Assembly: GCA_034506455.1 (NCBI GenBank)
Contig: JAPDPN010000002.1
Span: forward strand, 1 to 64,000
DNA from: Fontimicrobium_A sp034506455
Lineage (GTDB): Bacteria > Zhuqueibacterota > Zhuqueibacteria > Residuimicrobiales > Krinioviventaceae
Length of the DNA: 64,000 nt
Direction of reading: 5' to 3'
Shown piece after piece: positions 12,861-21,174 of the stretch. The notes under the pieces are model-generated. The model worked only from the letters and a program-made list of their open reading frames with translations, was not told the DNA's origin and searched no databases. Each line of letters starts with the position of its first letter. Position 1 is the first letter of the stretch. A program made the translations under genes and the position numbers.

Positions 12861-14344
12861 TCACCGCAGATTTGCCAAAGTTTCCCCTTCAGAGCGGGCA
12901 ATGATTACCGCTCCGCAACTGTCACCCAGAACGTTGATGGTCGTCCGAAACATGTCGAGCAGTCGATCGACCGCAAGCACCAATCCGACTCCTTCCAACG
13001 GCAGCCCCACGGCCTGAAGGATAATCGACATCATGACCAAACCGGCCATTGGAATGCCGGCCGAACCGACGGCGGCCAAAAGTGCAGTCAAAACAACGAT
13101 TGCCTCCTGCAGCCAAGTTAACGGAATCCCGTAGACCTGCGCAATAAAGAGCACGGCAACGCATTCATACAGCGCCGTTCCGTTCATGTTGATCGTGGCA
13201 CCGATCGGCAGCACGAACGAGGCGATTTTGCGCGAAACGCGGCTTTTGTTGATGGTGCAGTCGAGGTTTAGGGGCAGGGCGGCCATGGAAGAACTCGTGG
13301 AAAACGCGGTCAGCAATGCCGGCGCCACCGCCGCATAGTGTTTCCAAGGCCGAATGCGGGCGAAAATCATGAGCAGGAGCGGCAGAGTGATCAAGCCGTG
13401 AAGAAAGAGCCCCACAAGAACGGTTAGAAAATAGAGCCCCAACGATTTAAAGACGGCAAGGCCGGTCAGGGCAGTAATCTTGGCAGTGATCGCAGCAACG
13501 CCGATCGGGGCCAGGCGGATCACGGCGCCGACGATTTTCATCATCACGCGATAGCCTGCCTCGATGAGGTTCGCCATGGTTGTCTTGTAGGGCTCGTCCA
13601 AGTTGAGAATAAAGATTCCCGCAAAAATGCAAAAAGTGATGACCGGCAGCACCTGTCCCGTCGCCAAAGACTGGAAAACGTTTTCCGGAATGAGCTGGTA
13701 CAAGAGATCGATCAGCCGGCGATCCGTCGTCGCCTGCACCGCATTCAAATTCTGCTGCAGACCGGTCAGAGAAGCGCCGACACCCGGCTTGAATGTCTTG
13801 ACCAACATCTGTCCGGTCAAGATCGCCAACAGCGTGGAGCCGATAAAGTAACCCATCGTTTTGGTTCCCAACCGTACGATGCCGGCAGTGGAACCGACCG
13901 CCAGAACTCCNNNNNNNNNNNNNNNNNNNNNNNNNNNNNNNNNNNNNNNNNNNNNNNNNNNNNNNNNNNNNNNNNNNNNNNNNNNNNNNNNNNNNNNNNN
14001 NNNNNNNNNNCCGGCTTGAATGTCTTGACCAACATCTGTCCGGTCAAGATCGCCAACAGCGTGGAGCCGATAAAGTAACCCATCGTTTTGGTTCCCAACC
14101 GTACGATGCCGGCAGTGGAACCGACCGCCAGAACTCCCGAGAGAATCGACGTTACAATGAGGGGCATGACGGTCATGCGCAGCAGACGCAAAAAAATCTC
14201 TGCCGGCGGCTCAACAAACGGCAGCAGGGCGAGACCCGCCAGCCGACCCGCGGCGGCGCCGATCAGCAGGCCGAAAAGTATCCAAAGGGTAAAGTGAATT
14301 CTTGGTTTCTTCATCTGTACAAAGTCAATCCGATTGGAAATCAT
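12861..14344 (-). CDS. Dicarboxylate/amino-acid:cation symporter (DAACS family), split by an artefactual gap
   Basis: A sodium- or proton-coupled importer of the glutamate/C4-dicarboxylate family. The two visible pieces join into one 418-residue protein once one copy of a 127-bp duplication and the 100 N between the copies are removed. That deletes 227 bp and restores a single frame. Family marks are the serine-rich hairpin STSSSMAALPL, NMNGTALYE in the ion/substrate region, and DRLLDMFRTTINVLGDS near the C-terminus; several hydrophobic helices span the inner membrane. The start could be the ATG at 14344 or the one at 14314, and neither has a clear ribosome site. It lies 127 bp downstream of peptidase T on the same strand, which suggests peptide and amino-acid use. 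Exact substrate unknown. Confidence 0.88.
13784..13910. repeat. 127-bp direct duplication, copy 1 (left of gap)
   Basis: Identical over its full 127 bases to 14011-14137 on the other side of the N gap. It is coding sequence of the DAACS transporter. It most likely represents overlapping contig ends that were not merged. Confidence 0.95.
13911..14010. other. Scaffold gap of 100 N (probably false)
   Basis: One hundred N set between two identical 127-base flanks within the transporter gene. A 127-base overlap equals a common largest k-mer length in short-read assembly. The gap therefore probably has no missing sequence, and the true length here is 227 bp shorter. Confidence 0.95.
14011..14137. 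repeat. 127-bp direct duplication, copy 2 (right of gap)
   Basis: Exact copy of 13784-13910. Collapsing the two copies restores an uninterrupted transporter reading frame. Confidence 0.95.
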
Positions 14345-14471
14345 TCAAACCATTTGGGAGTAAGCGGCAGGAACCGCCCCTTCAAGTCGCCGGGCAAACC
14401 TCTCCTTTTCGACAAGTATTTTGCCGGAGTCGGAAAGCCGTCCAAATGGGGCGAAACTCGCCTCCCTGCAC

Positions 14472-15716
14472 CTAACGGCTGTTTTCTTCCCACAGGCGAA
14501 CCAATTCGATGATCACCTGCACGGCCTTGTTCATGTCCTGAACGGAAATGAACTCGCTGCGGGAATGAAAGTTATGGCCGCCGGCAAACAGATTGGGGGT
14601 CGGCAGGCCCATGTAACAGAGGCGTGCGCCGTCGGTGCCGCCGCGAATGGCGTGTCGGACCGGCGTCAATCCGGCTCTGCGCACCGCCTCTAAAGCGTAT
14701 TCGACCACATGCGGCGTTTCATCCAGCTTGTATTTCATGTTCCGGTAAGACTCGACGACCTGCCATTCGTGCGCAGCGTTGGGATAGTCCCGCAACACGT
14801 TTTCGACGATTTCCTTCAAAAAGCTCTCTTTCTCATGGAGACCTTCTTCGGTAAAGTCGCGGATGAGGAATTTGACAGTCGATTGCTCCTCATTGCCTGA
14901 AAAATAGTGCGGGTGGATGTATCCCTGCCTATTTTCCGTAGTTTCCGGTGACAAGGTGTGTTTGGGCAGCCTATCGACGATTTGCGATGCGATTTTGATC
15001 GAATTGACCATTTTATTTTTTGCATAACCCGGGTGCACATTGACGCCCTTGATGGTCAGGACAACCGAATCAGCGCAAAAGGTCTCGTCCTCCACTTCGC
15101 CCGCCGTTTCGCCGTCTATCGTATAGGCGGCGACGGCGCCGAAGGCCTTGACGTCGAAATGATCGACGCCGCGGCCGATCTCTTCATCCGGTGTAAAGGC
15201 GACCTTGATCGGCCCGTGCTTTATTTCAGGATGTGCAATCAAATAGGCAAGAGCCTCCATGATCTCGGCAATGCCCGCCTTGTCATCGGCTCCCAAGAGG
15301 GTTGTCCCGTCGGATGTAATGATGTCGTGCCCGATCATAGTGCTCAGGATGGGGTTTTCAGACTCGCGCAAAATAACTCCCGAGTCGCCAAGCACAATGT
15401 CGCCGCCTTGATAGTTGCGGTGCACCATCGGCCGCACGTTTTTGCCGGAGACATCGGGCGAAGTATCCATATGGGCAATCAGACCAACGGCAGGAACCTT
15501 TTTACTGCTGTTGGCCGGGAGCTCGGCGATAACATAAAAATAGGGATCGATCGTCACATTGTCGAGTCCGAGAGCCTTCAATTCTTCGGCCAGAAAACGT
15601 GCAAATTCTTTCTGTCCCTCCGTGCTTGGAAACGTCGTTGAGTTGGGGTTGGATTGAGTGTCAAAGCGGACATAGCGCAGAAATCTCTCCGCACAAGAGT
15701 CCCCAAACTGTCGCAT
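14472..15716 (-). CDS. pepT: Peptidase T (tripeptide aminopeptidase)
   Basis: A 414-residue cytoplasmic M20B metallopeptidase that removes the N-terminal residue of tripeptides. The two-zinc site is visible in order: HMDTSPD, the bridging Asp in GADDKAG, the catalytic Glu pair in PDEEIGRG, the Asp in YTIDGE, and the late His in GGHNFHSRSEF. The RGGTDGARL segment is also typical. The length matches the family. The frame is open back to 15791, but GGGAGG lies four bases before the ATG at 15716 and the family N-terminus begins there. An amino-acid/dicarboxylate symporter follows on the same strand. A divergent gene starts at 15817, so the short space between them carries control sites for both. 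Confidence 0.95.
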   Translation of the reverse strand: MRQFGDSCAERFLRYVRFDTQSNPNSTTFPSTEGQKEFARFLAEELKALGLDNVTIDPYFYVIAELPANSSKKVPAVGLIAHMDTSPDVSGKNVRPMVHRNYQGGDIVLGDSGVILRESENPILSTMIGHDIITSDGTTLLGADDKAGIAEIMEALAYLIAHPEIKHGPIKVAFTPDEEIGRGVDHFDVKAFGAVAAYTIDGETAGEVEDETFCADSVVLTIKGVNVHPGYAKNKMVNSIKIASQIVDRLPKHTLSPETTENRQGYIHPHYFSGNEEQSTVKFLIRDFTEEGLHEKESFLKEIVENVLRDYPNAAHEWQVVESYRNMKYKLDETPHVVEYALEAVRRAGLTPVRHAIRGGTDGARLCYMGLPTPNLFAGGHNFHSRSEFISVQDMNKAVQVIIELVRLWEENSR

Positions 15717-15768
15717 AAAACCTCCCATCCTTGGCAGTTGCAATTTATTGTCAATGGCCGAGATCTGC

Positions 15769-15797
15769 TTGCATCGGGTATAAAGATGCACTATATT
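15769..15797 (+). promoter_or_regulatory. Candidate promoter for the 15817 gene
   Basis: TTGCAT (15769-15774), a 17-bp spacer and TATATT (15792-15797). AAAGGA follows a few bases before the ATG at 15817. Confidence 0.55.
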
Positions 15798-15816
15798 TTC
15801 TCGTCAAAGGAAATTT

Positions 15817-16326
15817 ATGGATTTCTATCATAGAAAAAAGTTGTTTTTTTGGGCGCTCGCCCTGATAACAACGGGGGTCTTTTGCGTAAACGAGGCGCCA
15901 AAACGGTCGTCGATCGATCGCCGACCGAACGGCGGCATTCTGCGGCTCACCTTGAATGAGAAGCAGATGCATGACGTGTTCTTTGAAGCGCAATTTACGC
16001 CGCGCGGCGAGCTTTTCGCATTGGACAATCTTCAGCTATACAATTTTCAGCCGGGTTCGAACAAATATCCGCGACTGTTGTTCTCTGTAGATTACGCAGA
16101 GAGCTCCCTTTTTAAATGGGGAGGCCTTACTTTTTCTTTGAACAGCCCAGCATTCACTCCATCGTCGGGCAGCCGTACTTATATTTTTCAGGGCGAGCTG
16201 ATTATTGCCAAAGCCGACGAAAAGAAGGTAGAGGGATCATTTTCCGGTAAACTGATCCACCCGACAAACGGCAGAACTTTTTCGATCTATGGAGAGTTTA
16301 TAGCTCCGGTAAGGTTCAATATTTAA
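15817..16326 (+). CDS. Uncharacterised exported protein, possible lipoprotein
   Basis: A 169-residue protein of unknown function. Its first 25 residues (basic MDFYHRKK, then a hydrophobic stretch ending TTGVFC) look like a signal sequence. The Cys could be a lipid-attachment site, though the lipobox is imperfect. The mature part is rich in beta-strand-like patterns (LRLTLN, LLFSVDY, RTYIFQGELIIAKAD, VEGSFSGKLI) and has no motif recognised here. The FCVNEAP segment resembles FCVCEAP at the start of the lipoprotein encoded at 47258. AAAGGA precedes the ATG at good distance and a candidate promoter lies upstream. It precedes the ExbB operon but is separated from it by a promoter-bearing spacer. 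Confidence 0.7.
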   Translation: MDFYHRKKLFFWALALITTGVFCVNEAPKRSSIDRRPNGGILRLTLNEKQMHDVFFEAQFTPRGELFALDNLQLYNFQPGSNKYPRLLFSVDYAESSLFKWGGLTFSLNSPAFTPSSGSRTYIFQGELIIAKADEKKVEGSFSGKLIHPTNGRTFSIYGEFIAPVRFNI

Positions 16327-16359
16327 AAAAGAGGTGAAAACCGTCATCCAAAAAAGCTG

Positions 16360-16388
16360 TTGACTTTTAGAGCAAAAAATACTAAGTT
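16360..16388 (+). promoter_or_regulatory. Candidate promoter of the exbB-exbD-exbD-tonB operon
   Basis: TTGACT (16360-16365), a 17-bp spacer and TAAGTT (16383-16388) in an A/T-rich region. A strong GGAGG ribosome site lies just before the ATG at 16443. The -35 is good and the -10 weak. Confidence 0.45.
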
Positions 16389-16442
16389 TTTAAAAAATAA
16401 ATCTAATCAATAAAAATAACGTGTAGACGGAGGAAACGACAA

Positions 16443-17054
16443 ATGGTAAAGATGTTCTTGGACGGCGGTGCTTTCATGTGGCCGATTCTTTTTCTGCTTA
16501 TTATTGGCTTGATGATTTCGATCGAGCGTTTCATTACGCTGTTCCGCGCTTCGATTAACACCAAGAAATTCATCTCGCAGGTAAAGCAGGCTCTGACCGA
16601 GGGCGGCGTCGATAAGGCCATTGAAGTCTGCGCCAATACCCGCGGTCCCATTGCTTCTATTTTTCATGCCGGTCTGCTTCGCTCGCAAGAAGGAATCGAG
16701 AACGTTGAAAAGGCCATCGCCAATGCCGGTACCATTGAAATGGCTTTCCTGGAGCGCGGTTTGATCTGGTTGGCCACGGTGATTGCTCTCGCCCCGATGC
16801 TCGGCTTTACCGGAACGGTTCAAGGTATGATCAATGCTTTCGACGCCATTAAAGCGGCGAACGATATCTCTCCGGCCATCGTCGCGGGCGGTATCTCCAT
16901 CGCGTTGTTGACCACTTTGTTCGGCCTGGTTGTCGCTATGATCATCCAGTTTTTCCACAATCTGTTCGTCGCTAAAATCGACAGCATGATCATCGAAATG
17001 GAAGAAAGCTCAAATGAACTGATCGACGCTCTGGTCGAATTCAAGCGCAAATAA
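16443..17054 (+). CDS. exbB: MotA/TolQ/ExbB proton channel protein
   Basis: A 203-residue inner-membrane proton channel subunit. Helices are seen near residues 10-30 (MWPILFLLIIGLMISIERF), about 105-125 and about 140-168. The family core is GLIWLATVIALAPMLGFTGTVQGMINAFDAI with the later SIALLTTLFGLVVAM. It would pair with the two ExbD-like proteins encoded next and with TonB to carry proton-motive force to outer-membrane transporters. The ribosome site GGAGG is strong. The gene is the first of a four-gene operon and has its own promoter upstream. TolQ/TolR-type function is possible, but the TonB gene in the same run favours the Exb assignment. Confidence 0.93.
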   Translation: MVKMFLDGGAFMWPILFLLIIGLMISIERFITLFRASINTKKFISQVKQALTEGGVDKAIEVCANTRGPIASIFHAGLLRSQEGIENVEKAIANAGTIEMAFLERGLIWLATVIALAPMLGFTGTVQGMINAFDAIKAANDISPAIVAGGISIALLTTLFGLVVAMIIQFFHNLFVAKIDSMIIEMEESSNELIDALVEFKRK

Positions 17055-17078
17055 CCCTTTTCGGCGCGGAGAACCGTC

Positions 17079-17480
17079 ATGCTTGTAAACAAAAGAAAAA
17101 AACGAAAGGCTGAAATCCCGACCGCCTCGCAAGCGGACTTGGCCTTTTTGCTCTTGATCTTTTTCCTGGTGACTACCAACATTGATACCGATAAAGGCAT
17201 TCAGATGGTTCTGCCGGAGAAGGGTCAAGAGACCAAAGTGCATAAGCAGAACATTGCCAACATCCTCATCAACGCCAACGGCCAGGTCATGATGGATGAG
17301 CAGCCGATCGAGGTCAAGCTGATCGCTGAAAAAGCGCGGCAAATGATTCGAGACAACGAGAACATTATTTTTTCGGTTAAAACCGTACGCGATACGCGCT
17401 ATGATGTTTATATCGACGTTCTCGATCAATTAAAAATGGCCAATGCCAAGCGTATTTCCATTGCCGAACCTGAACAATAA
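17079..17480 (+). CDS. exbD: ExbD/TolR biopolymer transport protein, first copy
   Basis: A 133-residue protein with one N-terminal transmembrane helix (ADLAFLLLIFFLVTTN) and a periplasmic domain. The conserved membrane Asp that carries protons in ExbD and TolR is at residue 20. A run of basic residues (KRKKRKAE) keeps the N-terminus in the cytoplasm. It lies 24 bp after exbB. The next gene encodes a second, clearly different ExbD. Paired ExbD genes occur in several FCB bacteria and may form a mixed complex. Confidence 0.92.
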   Translation: MLVNKRKKRKAEIPTASQADLAFLLLIFFLVTTNIDTDKGIQMVLPEKGQETKVHKQNIANILINANGQVMMDEQPIEVKLIAEKARQMIRDNENIIFSVKTVRDTRYDVYIDVLDQLKMANAKRISIAEPEQ

Positions 17481-17528
17481 AAAGCTCTATCATTTCATAT
17501 CCAAAAAGAGAATGAGGAGTAATAAACC

Positions 17529-17954
17529 TTGAAGAGATTCCAGAAAAAAGTCAAAGTCGGCACAGAAATACCGCAGGCGTCTTTGCCCGACATTATCTTT
17601 ATGCTTTTGATGTTTTTCATGGTTTCGACCACATTCAAGCAGTCCCAAGGATTGAAACTCGTCCTGCCGGATGCAAAAAAGATCGAAAAACTAAAGGCAG
17701 TGCGCGACGTTGCCACCATTTGGGTGGACCGCACCGGCAGAATTTCCATCGATGATCGGCTTGTCGAGGTGAAATCAATTCGCAACATTATTTACAATAA
17801 GGCGATCGATCCTCTTCATCCCATGAAGTTGGTGGCGTTGCGGGTTGACAAAGACTGCAAAATGGGAATTGTGTCGGATATTCATGAAGAGCTCAGAGCC
17901 GTCGGCGGAGCTGCCTTGCAGGTAAACTATTCGACACGAACCGCAACTGATTGA
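17529..17954 (+). CDS. exbD: ExbD/TolR biopolymer transport protein, second copy
   Basis: A 141-residue ExbD-like protein with helix LPDIIFMLLMFFMVSTTF and the conserved membrane Asp at residue 21. The periplasmic part (LKLVLPDAKKIEKL, TIWVDRTGRISID) differs strongly from the first copy, so this is an old duplication rather than an assembly repeat. It starts with TTG, preceded by GAGGAG about ten bases upstream. It sits 48 bp after the first exbD and 18 bp before tonB, so all belong to one operon. Confidence 0.92.
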   Translation: MKRFQKKVKVGTEIPQASLPDIIFMLLMFFMVSTTFKQSQGLKLVLPDAKKIEKLKAVRDVATIWVDRTGRISIDDRLVEVKSIRNIIYNKAIDPLHPMKLVALRVDKDCKMGIVSDIHEELRAVGGAALQVNYSTRTATD

Positions 17955-17972
17955 TTTGAGGAGGTTTTGATC

Positions 17973-18620
17973 ATGTTAATCCGCAAGAATCCCGAGGCTA
18001 ATCTCAAGCTCAAATACGTCAAGTACAATGAGATCGGCCTGGTTATCGCTCTTGCGTTTCTCATTACGATTTTTCAAGCCTCCAAGCGGACCGAAAAAAA
18101 AGTCGTTGAGCAAGGTAGAGTCGATTTAAAAATCCAGGTCGAAGAAATTCCGCAGACGGAACAGGAAAAGCGGCCGCCCGCCCCGTCTCGCCCGACGATT
18201 CCGGTCGAAAGCGAAGATGAGGACGTTCCTGAAGATGCCACGATCGAATACACCGAGATCAATTTGGACGAGCTGCCGCCGCCTCCTCCGCCTCCGGAAC
18301 AAGATGCAGGTGAAACACCGATCTTTGTTGCCTACGATGAACCGCCCGAACCGATCGGCGGATTTGCCGCCATTCAGGCCAATTTGGTCTACCCGGAAAT
18401 TGCCCGCAAAGCCGGGGTAGAAGGGCGAGTTTACATCAACGTGCTGATCGATGAAAAAGGCAACGTCATCGACACCAAAGTTTTGAAATCGCTGGGCAAC
18501 AACGGATGTGATGAGGCTGCCATTGCCGCCATCAAGTCCGTCAAATGGAAACCCGCCAAACAGCGCGACAAACCCGTAAAGGTTTGGGTCGGCATTCCGG
18601 TAGTTTTTAAGCTCAAATAA
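17973..18620 (+). CDS. tonB: TonB family energy transducer
   Basis: A 215-residue periplasm-spanning protein. It has an N-terminal membrane helix (EIGLVIALAFLITIFQAS), a Pro/Glu-rich linker with a run of seven prolines, and a C-terminal TonB domain from about residue 128 (GGFAAIQANLVYPEIARKAG, GRVYINVLIDEKGNV, CDEAAIAAIKSVKWKPAKQ). It transfers energy from the ExbB/ExbD motor to outer-membrane receptors. The ATG at 17973 has GAGGAGGT seven bases upstream. A TTG two codons earlier is less well placed. The YPEIARKAGVEG segment is typical of the widespread short TonB forms. An intrinsic terminator follows at 18644. Confidence 0.93.
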   Translation: MLIRKNPEANLKLKYVKYNEIGLVIALAFLITIFQASKRTEKKVVEQGRVDLKIQVEEIPQTEQEKRPPAPSRPTIPVESEDEDVPEDATIEYTEINLDELPPPPPPPEQDAGETPIFVAYDEPPEPIGGFAAIQANLVYPEIARKAGVEGRVYINVLIDEKGNVIDTKVLKSLGNNGCDEAAIAAIKSVKWKPAKQRDKPVKVWVGIPVVFKLK

Positions 18621-18625
18621 TTTAT

Positions 18626-19201
18626 ATGTCGCATGGTAAAAGCAAGGCGGTGCAGGTGTCGGCACCGCCTTTTTCTTTTCAGGCTGCTCTTCCGTTCGCG
18701 GTTATTTTTCTGGCTGCCTTTCTTTCCTGTTTCAATCCTTTTGCACCGCGCCTCGAAAAAAGTTCACCGCAGGCTTTGTTCCTAACCGAGCAAAAAAGCC
18801 CGGATGAGGTGCTGCAAAATTTTGTTTACGCCTATACCTTTAAAGATTCGCTCGTTTATGCCGACTTGCTGGACAGCTCTTTTGTCTTTGTCTATTTCGA
18901 CCCTTCGCTCGGCGGATCCGGTCGATTTGTCTCCTGGGGAAGAGACGTCGATTTAAAAACCACAGGGCAACTATTCCGCAATACGGAGACCATTACTTTG
19001 ACGTGGAATTCCACCATCTATCAGGACACCCTCTATGTCGGCAGCCAAATGGTCGGCATCGAGCTGTCCAAGACCCTGCAGCTGTACTTGTCCGGCAGCT
19101 TTGGCGATTATACATTTAGCGGCAGTGCTGTTTTTAATTTCAAAAAATGCTCCGACAACAAATGGCGCATCACCCGCTGGAAGGATGAATCCAGCATGTA
19201 G
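18626..19201 (+). CDS. Uncharacterised lipoprotein
   Basis: A 191-residue protein with a hydrophobic export segment (AALPFAVIFLAAFLSC) ending in a lipobox-like LSC. It is followed by FNPFAP, a mature N-terminal pattern echoed by NPFDP in the lipoprotein at 47258. The rest (residues ~50-191) contains SPDEVLQNFVYAYTFKDSLVYADLLDSSF, and is probably a small NTF2-like alpha/beta domain. The gene starts only five bases after tonB stops. The tonB terminator hairpin lies inside its first codons, so expression would need read-through or another promoter. No better start codon is visible downstream. Function unknown; the envelope location is inferred. Confidence 0.7.
   Translation: MSHGKSKAVQVSAPPFSFQAALPFAVIFLAAFLSCFNPFAPRLEKSSPQALFLTEQKSPDEVLQNFVYAYTFKDSLVYADLLDSSFVFVYFDPSLGGSGRFVSWGRDVDLKTTGQLFRNTETITLTWNSTIYQDTLYVGSQMVGIELSKTLQLYLSGSFGDYTFSGSAVFNFKKCSDNKWRITRWKDESSM
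18644..18680 (+). terminator. Intrinsic terminator of the tonB operon, inside the next gene's start
   Basis: Stem GGCGGTGC (18646-18653) with GCACCGCC (18662-18669), an 8-base loop, then TTTTTCTTTT. It overlaps codons 7-18 of the lipoprotein gene at 18626. Confidence 0.8.
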
Positions 19202-19262
19202 GAATCCTTTTGCTTCATTTTCTATCGAATAACGAGTAGGACCATTTTCCGGAGGATTCCGC

Positions 19263-21032
19263 ATGATTCGAGTCATACTATTTCTTTTCGTTTTGTCTTC
19301 AGCTTTGTTTTCGCAATTCTTTTCGGCCGGCGACATTGTGTCCGTCAGCGCCGTGGCCGACCATGACCGCCTTTTTCCCGGCGCATCCATTCGCGGCGCA
19401 GTGGTTCTTACTATTTCTCCCGGCCTTCATATCAACTCTCATCAGCCGACCGAAGCTTTTTATATTCCGACGCAGATCAAGTTGGATCCGCATCCCAATC
19501 TTCTTTTCGGTTCGCCCCAATTTCCGAAACCCTTGCTAAAGAAATTCTCTTTTTCACCGAATCGATTATCAGTTTTTGAGGGACGTACTGTTGTCGTTTT
19601 TGAAATTAAAGCCTCACCCGATCTTAAAGCGGATTCGATCGCGATCACCGGCTTTGTCTCTTACCAGGGCTGCAACGATTCCATGTGTTTTCCGCCGGAA
19701 GAAAAGCGCTTTGTCCTAAAGCTTCCGGTCGGCCAAGTCGGTGAACAGGCCGTGCCGATAAATGCGGATCTGTTCTCTTCATTTCCCCCTGCAATCGATC
19801 TGACGGCTGAAGAACAATCCGCGCTCGATTTTGTGGAAAGAGGCTTTTTTGCCGCTTTGGTCGCCTTTTTCCTCATCGGTTTGGCGCTCAACCTGACGCC
19901 GTGCGTCTATCCGGTCATCCCGCTGACCGTCGCCTTTTTCGGCGGCCGCAATGCCTCGTCGAAGGGCAAAACTTTTCTTTCCGCGCTCTTTTATTTGCTC
20001 GGCATTGCGCTTTCCTTTTCAGCTTTGGGTCTGCTTTCCGGTCTGGCCGGAAAACAGTGGGGCTTTCTCTTTGCCAGCCCTTGGTTTGTAGTGGGCATTG
20101 CCGTGATCATTCTGCTGATGGCTGCAAGCCTCTTTGGTGCCTTTGAAATCACCGTTCCCTCCTGGCTGCTGACTCGTATAGGCAAGTCGAAAGAGGGACA
20201 ACTAGGCTCTCTGGTTATGGGCCTCACCGCCGGAGTGGTGATCGCCCCCTGTGCCGCCGGGGTGCTGGTGGGACTTGTCGGGCTGGTGGCCAAGCTCGGC
20301 CTGGTTTTCAAGGGTGCGGCCTTTTTCTTTGCCATGGGGATCGGTTTGGGCCTGCCTTACCTCTTTCTGGCCATGTTCAGCGGCTTGACTGCCAAGCTGC
20401 CGCAGTCAGGAGGGTGGATGCTTTGGGTCAGAAAAATATTTGCCTTCCTGCTGATCGGCGTGGCCATTTATTTCCTTCTGCCGCAGCTGGAGCGGGTACC
20501 GGGAAAACAAAGCTTCCTTTTCGGCATAACCGCGCTGACGGCCGGCCTTCTGCTCGGCTTTCTTGAGCATGGATTTTACAGCAAAGGCTTCAATCGATTC
20601 CGAAAAATAGCCGGACTACTTTTGATTGCTTACGGACTTTTTGCCGTCGACGGCGGCTTGAAGGCCCGCGAGTCCAGGATCAATTGGACCTATTACAGCG
20701 GTCAGTCAATAGAAAGCCTGCTCGCGGAAGGAAAGCCTATGTTCATCGATTTTTATGCAGATTGGTGCGCCCCCTGTAAGCAGCTCGATCGCCGCACGTT
20801 TTCAGATCCGCAGGTTGCGGTACTCGCCGAATCCTTTGTTATGCTCAAGGTGGACTGCACGCAGCCTAATGAGCAAATCAAAGGCTTAATGCAGCAATTC
20901 CAAGTGTCCGGCATGCCGACGCTGGTCTTTTTATCAAAAAGCGGCAGAGAGCTCTCTGATCTACGCGAGATCGGATTCATACCGCCGGAAAAGTTTATTC
21001 TTTCCATGAAAAAGGCTCTTGCAGAGGAATAA
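19263..21032 (+). CDS. dsbD: Thiol:disulfide interchange protein DsbD
   Basis: A 589-residue three-part electron carrier that moves reducing power from cytoplasmic thioredoxin to periplasmic thiols. The N-terminal periplasmic domain follows a signal peptide and has the redox pair Cys137/Cys142 (GCNDSMC). The central membrane domain has about eight helices, with Cys214 (LNLTPCVYP) and Cys330 (IAPCAAG). The C-terminal thioredoxin domain has WCAPCK with Cys502/Cys505. All six functional cysteines are present and the length is close to E. coli DsbD. A GGAGG site lies seven bases before the ATG. It stands 61 bp after the lipoprotein gene and is closed by a strong terminator at 21142. Confidence 0.96.
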   Translation: MIRVILFLFVLSSALFSQFFSAGDIVSVSAVADHDRLFPGASIRGAVVLTISPGLHINSHQPTEAFYIPTQIKLDPHPNLLFGSPQFPKPLLKKFSFSPNRLSVFEGRTVVVFEIKASPDLKADSIAITGFVSYQGCNDSMCFPPEEKRFVLKLPVGQVGEQAVPINADLFSSFPPAIDLTAEEQSALDFVERGFFAALVAFFLIGLALNLTPCVYPVIPLTVAFFGGRNASSKGKTFLSALFYLLGIALSFSALGLLSGLAGKQWGFLFASPWFVVGIAVIILLMAASLFGAFEITVPSWLLTRIGKSKEGQLGSLVMGLTAGVVIAPCAAGVLVGLVGLVAKLGLVFKGAAFFFAMGIGLGLPYLFLAMFSGLTAKLPQSGGWMLWVRKIFAFLLIGVAIYFLLPQLERVPGKQSFLFGITALTAGLLLGFLEHGFYSKGFNRFRKIAGLLLIAYGLFAVDGGLKARESRINWTYYSGQSIESLLAEGKPMFIDFYADWCAPCKQLDRRTFSDPQVAVLAESFVMLKVDCTQPNEQIKGLMQQFQVSGMPTLVFLSKSGRELSDLREIGFIPPEKFILSMKKALAEE

Positions 21033-21141
21033 AAAAAGGGCCGGTTTCCTCCTAGTGAGTGCAGTAACACACTTTACCCATTTCAAGTAAAGCCGGCAGT
21101 TCTAAAATCGCTGTATTGATTCGGAATAAATCTAAAGGCGT

Positions 21142-21174
21142 CGGAGAATGCCCAGCGGCATTCCCCGTTTTTTT
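21142..21174 (+). terminator. Intrinsic terminator after dsbD
   Basis: An 11-bp stem with one mismatch (21142-21152 with 21157-21167) and a CAGC tetraloop, followed by seven T. It abuts the stop codon of the convergent pgm gene. Confidence 0.88.

Noticed and set aside
13784..14137. Real tandem duplication within the transporter gene
   Set aside because: Perfect identity of exactly 127 bases bordering a 100-N spacer and the restored frame after collapse favour an assembly artefact.
21040..21141. tRNA or small RNA between dsbD and pgm
   Set aside because: No cloverleaf arms; only a terminator stem at its end.
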